A stretch of DNA of 64,000 nucleotides from Didemnitutus sp047777955. Lineage in GTDB: Bacteria; Verrucomicrobiota; Verrucomicrobiia; Opitutales; Opitutaceae. Location: assembly GCF_047777955.1 (NCBI RefSeq), contig NZ_CP180537.1, positions 930,001-994,000 on the forward strand. Reading direction: 5' to 3'. Below are positions 63,913-64,000 of the stretch, in pieces; position 1 is the stretch's first letter; the number at the start of each line of letters is the position of its first letter. Position numbers and translations under genes: made by a program. The notes under the pieces are model-generated. The model did no database searches and was not told the DNA's origin. It saw nothing but the letters and a program-made list of their open reading frames with translations.

Positions 63913-64000
63913 TCGGCCGGAAGAGGCTGGGGCTCGCGGTGCGGCAGGTAAATCGTGAACACCGCGCCGCCGCCGGGGTTGGCGCCGACGACGATCTCGC
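63909..64000 (-). CDS. Sensor histidine kinase, C-terminal end (cut by window edge; KdpD-like by context)
   Basis: Only the last 30 codons are present on the minus strand, ending VGANPGGGAVFTIYLPHREP. The Gly-rich GGGAVFTIYLP is the typical end of an HATPase_c domain. Its ATGA overlap with the KdpE-like gene suggests a KdpD-type partner. The main body lies outside the window. Confidence 0.75.
   Translation of the reverse strand, partial: EIVVGANPGGGAVFTIYLPHREPQPLPAE

Overview
The window is 64 kb of very GC-rich, gene-dense bacterial chromosome. It holds about 55 protein genes on both strands, two tRNAs and almost no intergenic DNA; no gap exceeds about 300 bases. KdsB, TonB-free outer-membrane barrels, a Wza/Wzc export pair and many lipoproteins show a Gram-negative envelope. 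Start codons mostly lack clear Shine-Dalgarno sequences. The TIGR02999-type ECF sigma factor next to a Ser/Thr kinase with TPRs, the TMTC-like membrane glycosyltransferases and the Ig-rich secreted proteins suggest Verrucomicrobiota, probably an Opitutaceae relative. That placement is inference from gene content and was not tested by phylogeny. I see no phage, insertion sequence, CRISPR array or rRNA.

Layout. 1-3.1 kb, minus strand: a MocR-type regulator (cut by the window edge), a DUF6268 barrel, PhzF and a GNAT acetyltransferase. 3.2-11.8 kb: a hybrid histidine kinase with a substrate-binding-protein sensor, a DUF3568 lipoprotein, a DEAD-box helicase, a HAD phosphatase, a hydrolase-like fusion and HisC. 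11.8-17.6 kb: a TPR membrane protein divergent from an exopolysaccharide export trio (barrel, Wza-like, Wzc-like). 17.6-23.7 kb: housekeeping genes (Sua5, rpsR, tRNA-Arg, FMN reductase, AroC, cytidine deaminase, Ada). 23.7-34.1 kb: a tight eight-gene run (DUF3570, ApbE, TlpA-like thioredoxin, DUF4266 lipoprotein, OmpR-type regulator, cupredoxin-like protein, sensor kinase, porin-like barrel) followed by an Ig/NHL surface protein. Both units carry the same palindrome about 90 bp before the first ATG. 34.2-46.2 kb: tRNA-Leu, two TMTC-like TPR membrane proteins flanking DUF5329, a 1501-residue Ig-heparinase protein, and an ECF sigma/kinase pair. 46.2-64 kb: DeoA, HrpA, a CBS protein, a hybrid kinase, dienelactone hydrolase, DUF4097, TatD, HPr, KdsB, an alpha/beta hydrolase, a lipoprotein, CarA and a KdpE/KdpD-type pair cut by the right edge.

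The most promising unit is 23.7-34.1 kb. It looks like a regulated extracytoplasmic redox system: ApbE (flavin transfer), thioredoxin, a small Cys-tailed lipoprotein, a copper-type cupredoxin, its own two-component system and outer-membrane barrels. It shares a candidate operator with a cell-surface protein that probably carries a GlyGly/rhombosortase-type C-terminal tail.

Reading caveat: fourteen genes, including core ones such as hrpA, sua5, cdd and ada, are broken by frameshifts. Nearly all can be repaired by adding one base to a short homopolymer, mostly G or C. This is best explained by sequencing error. Those genes are annotated over their full repaired extent, and lengths given are repaired lengths.
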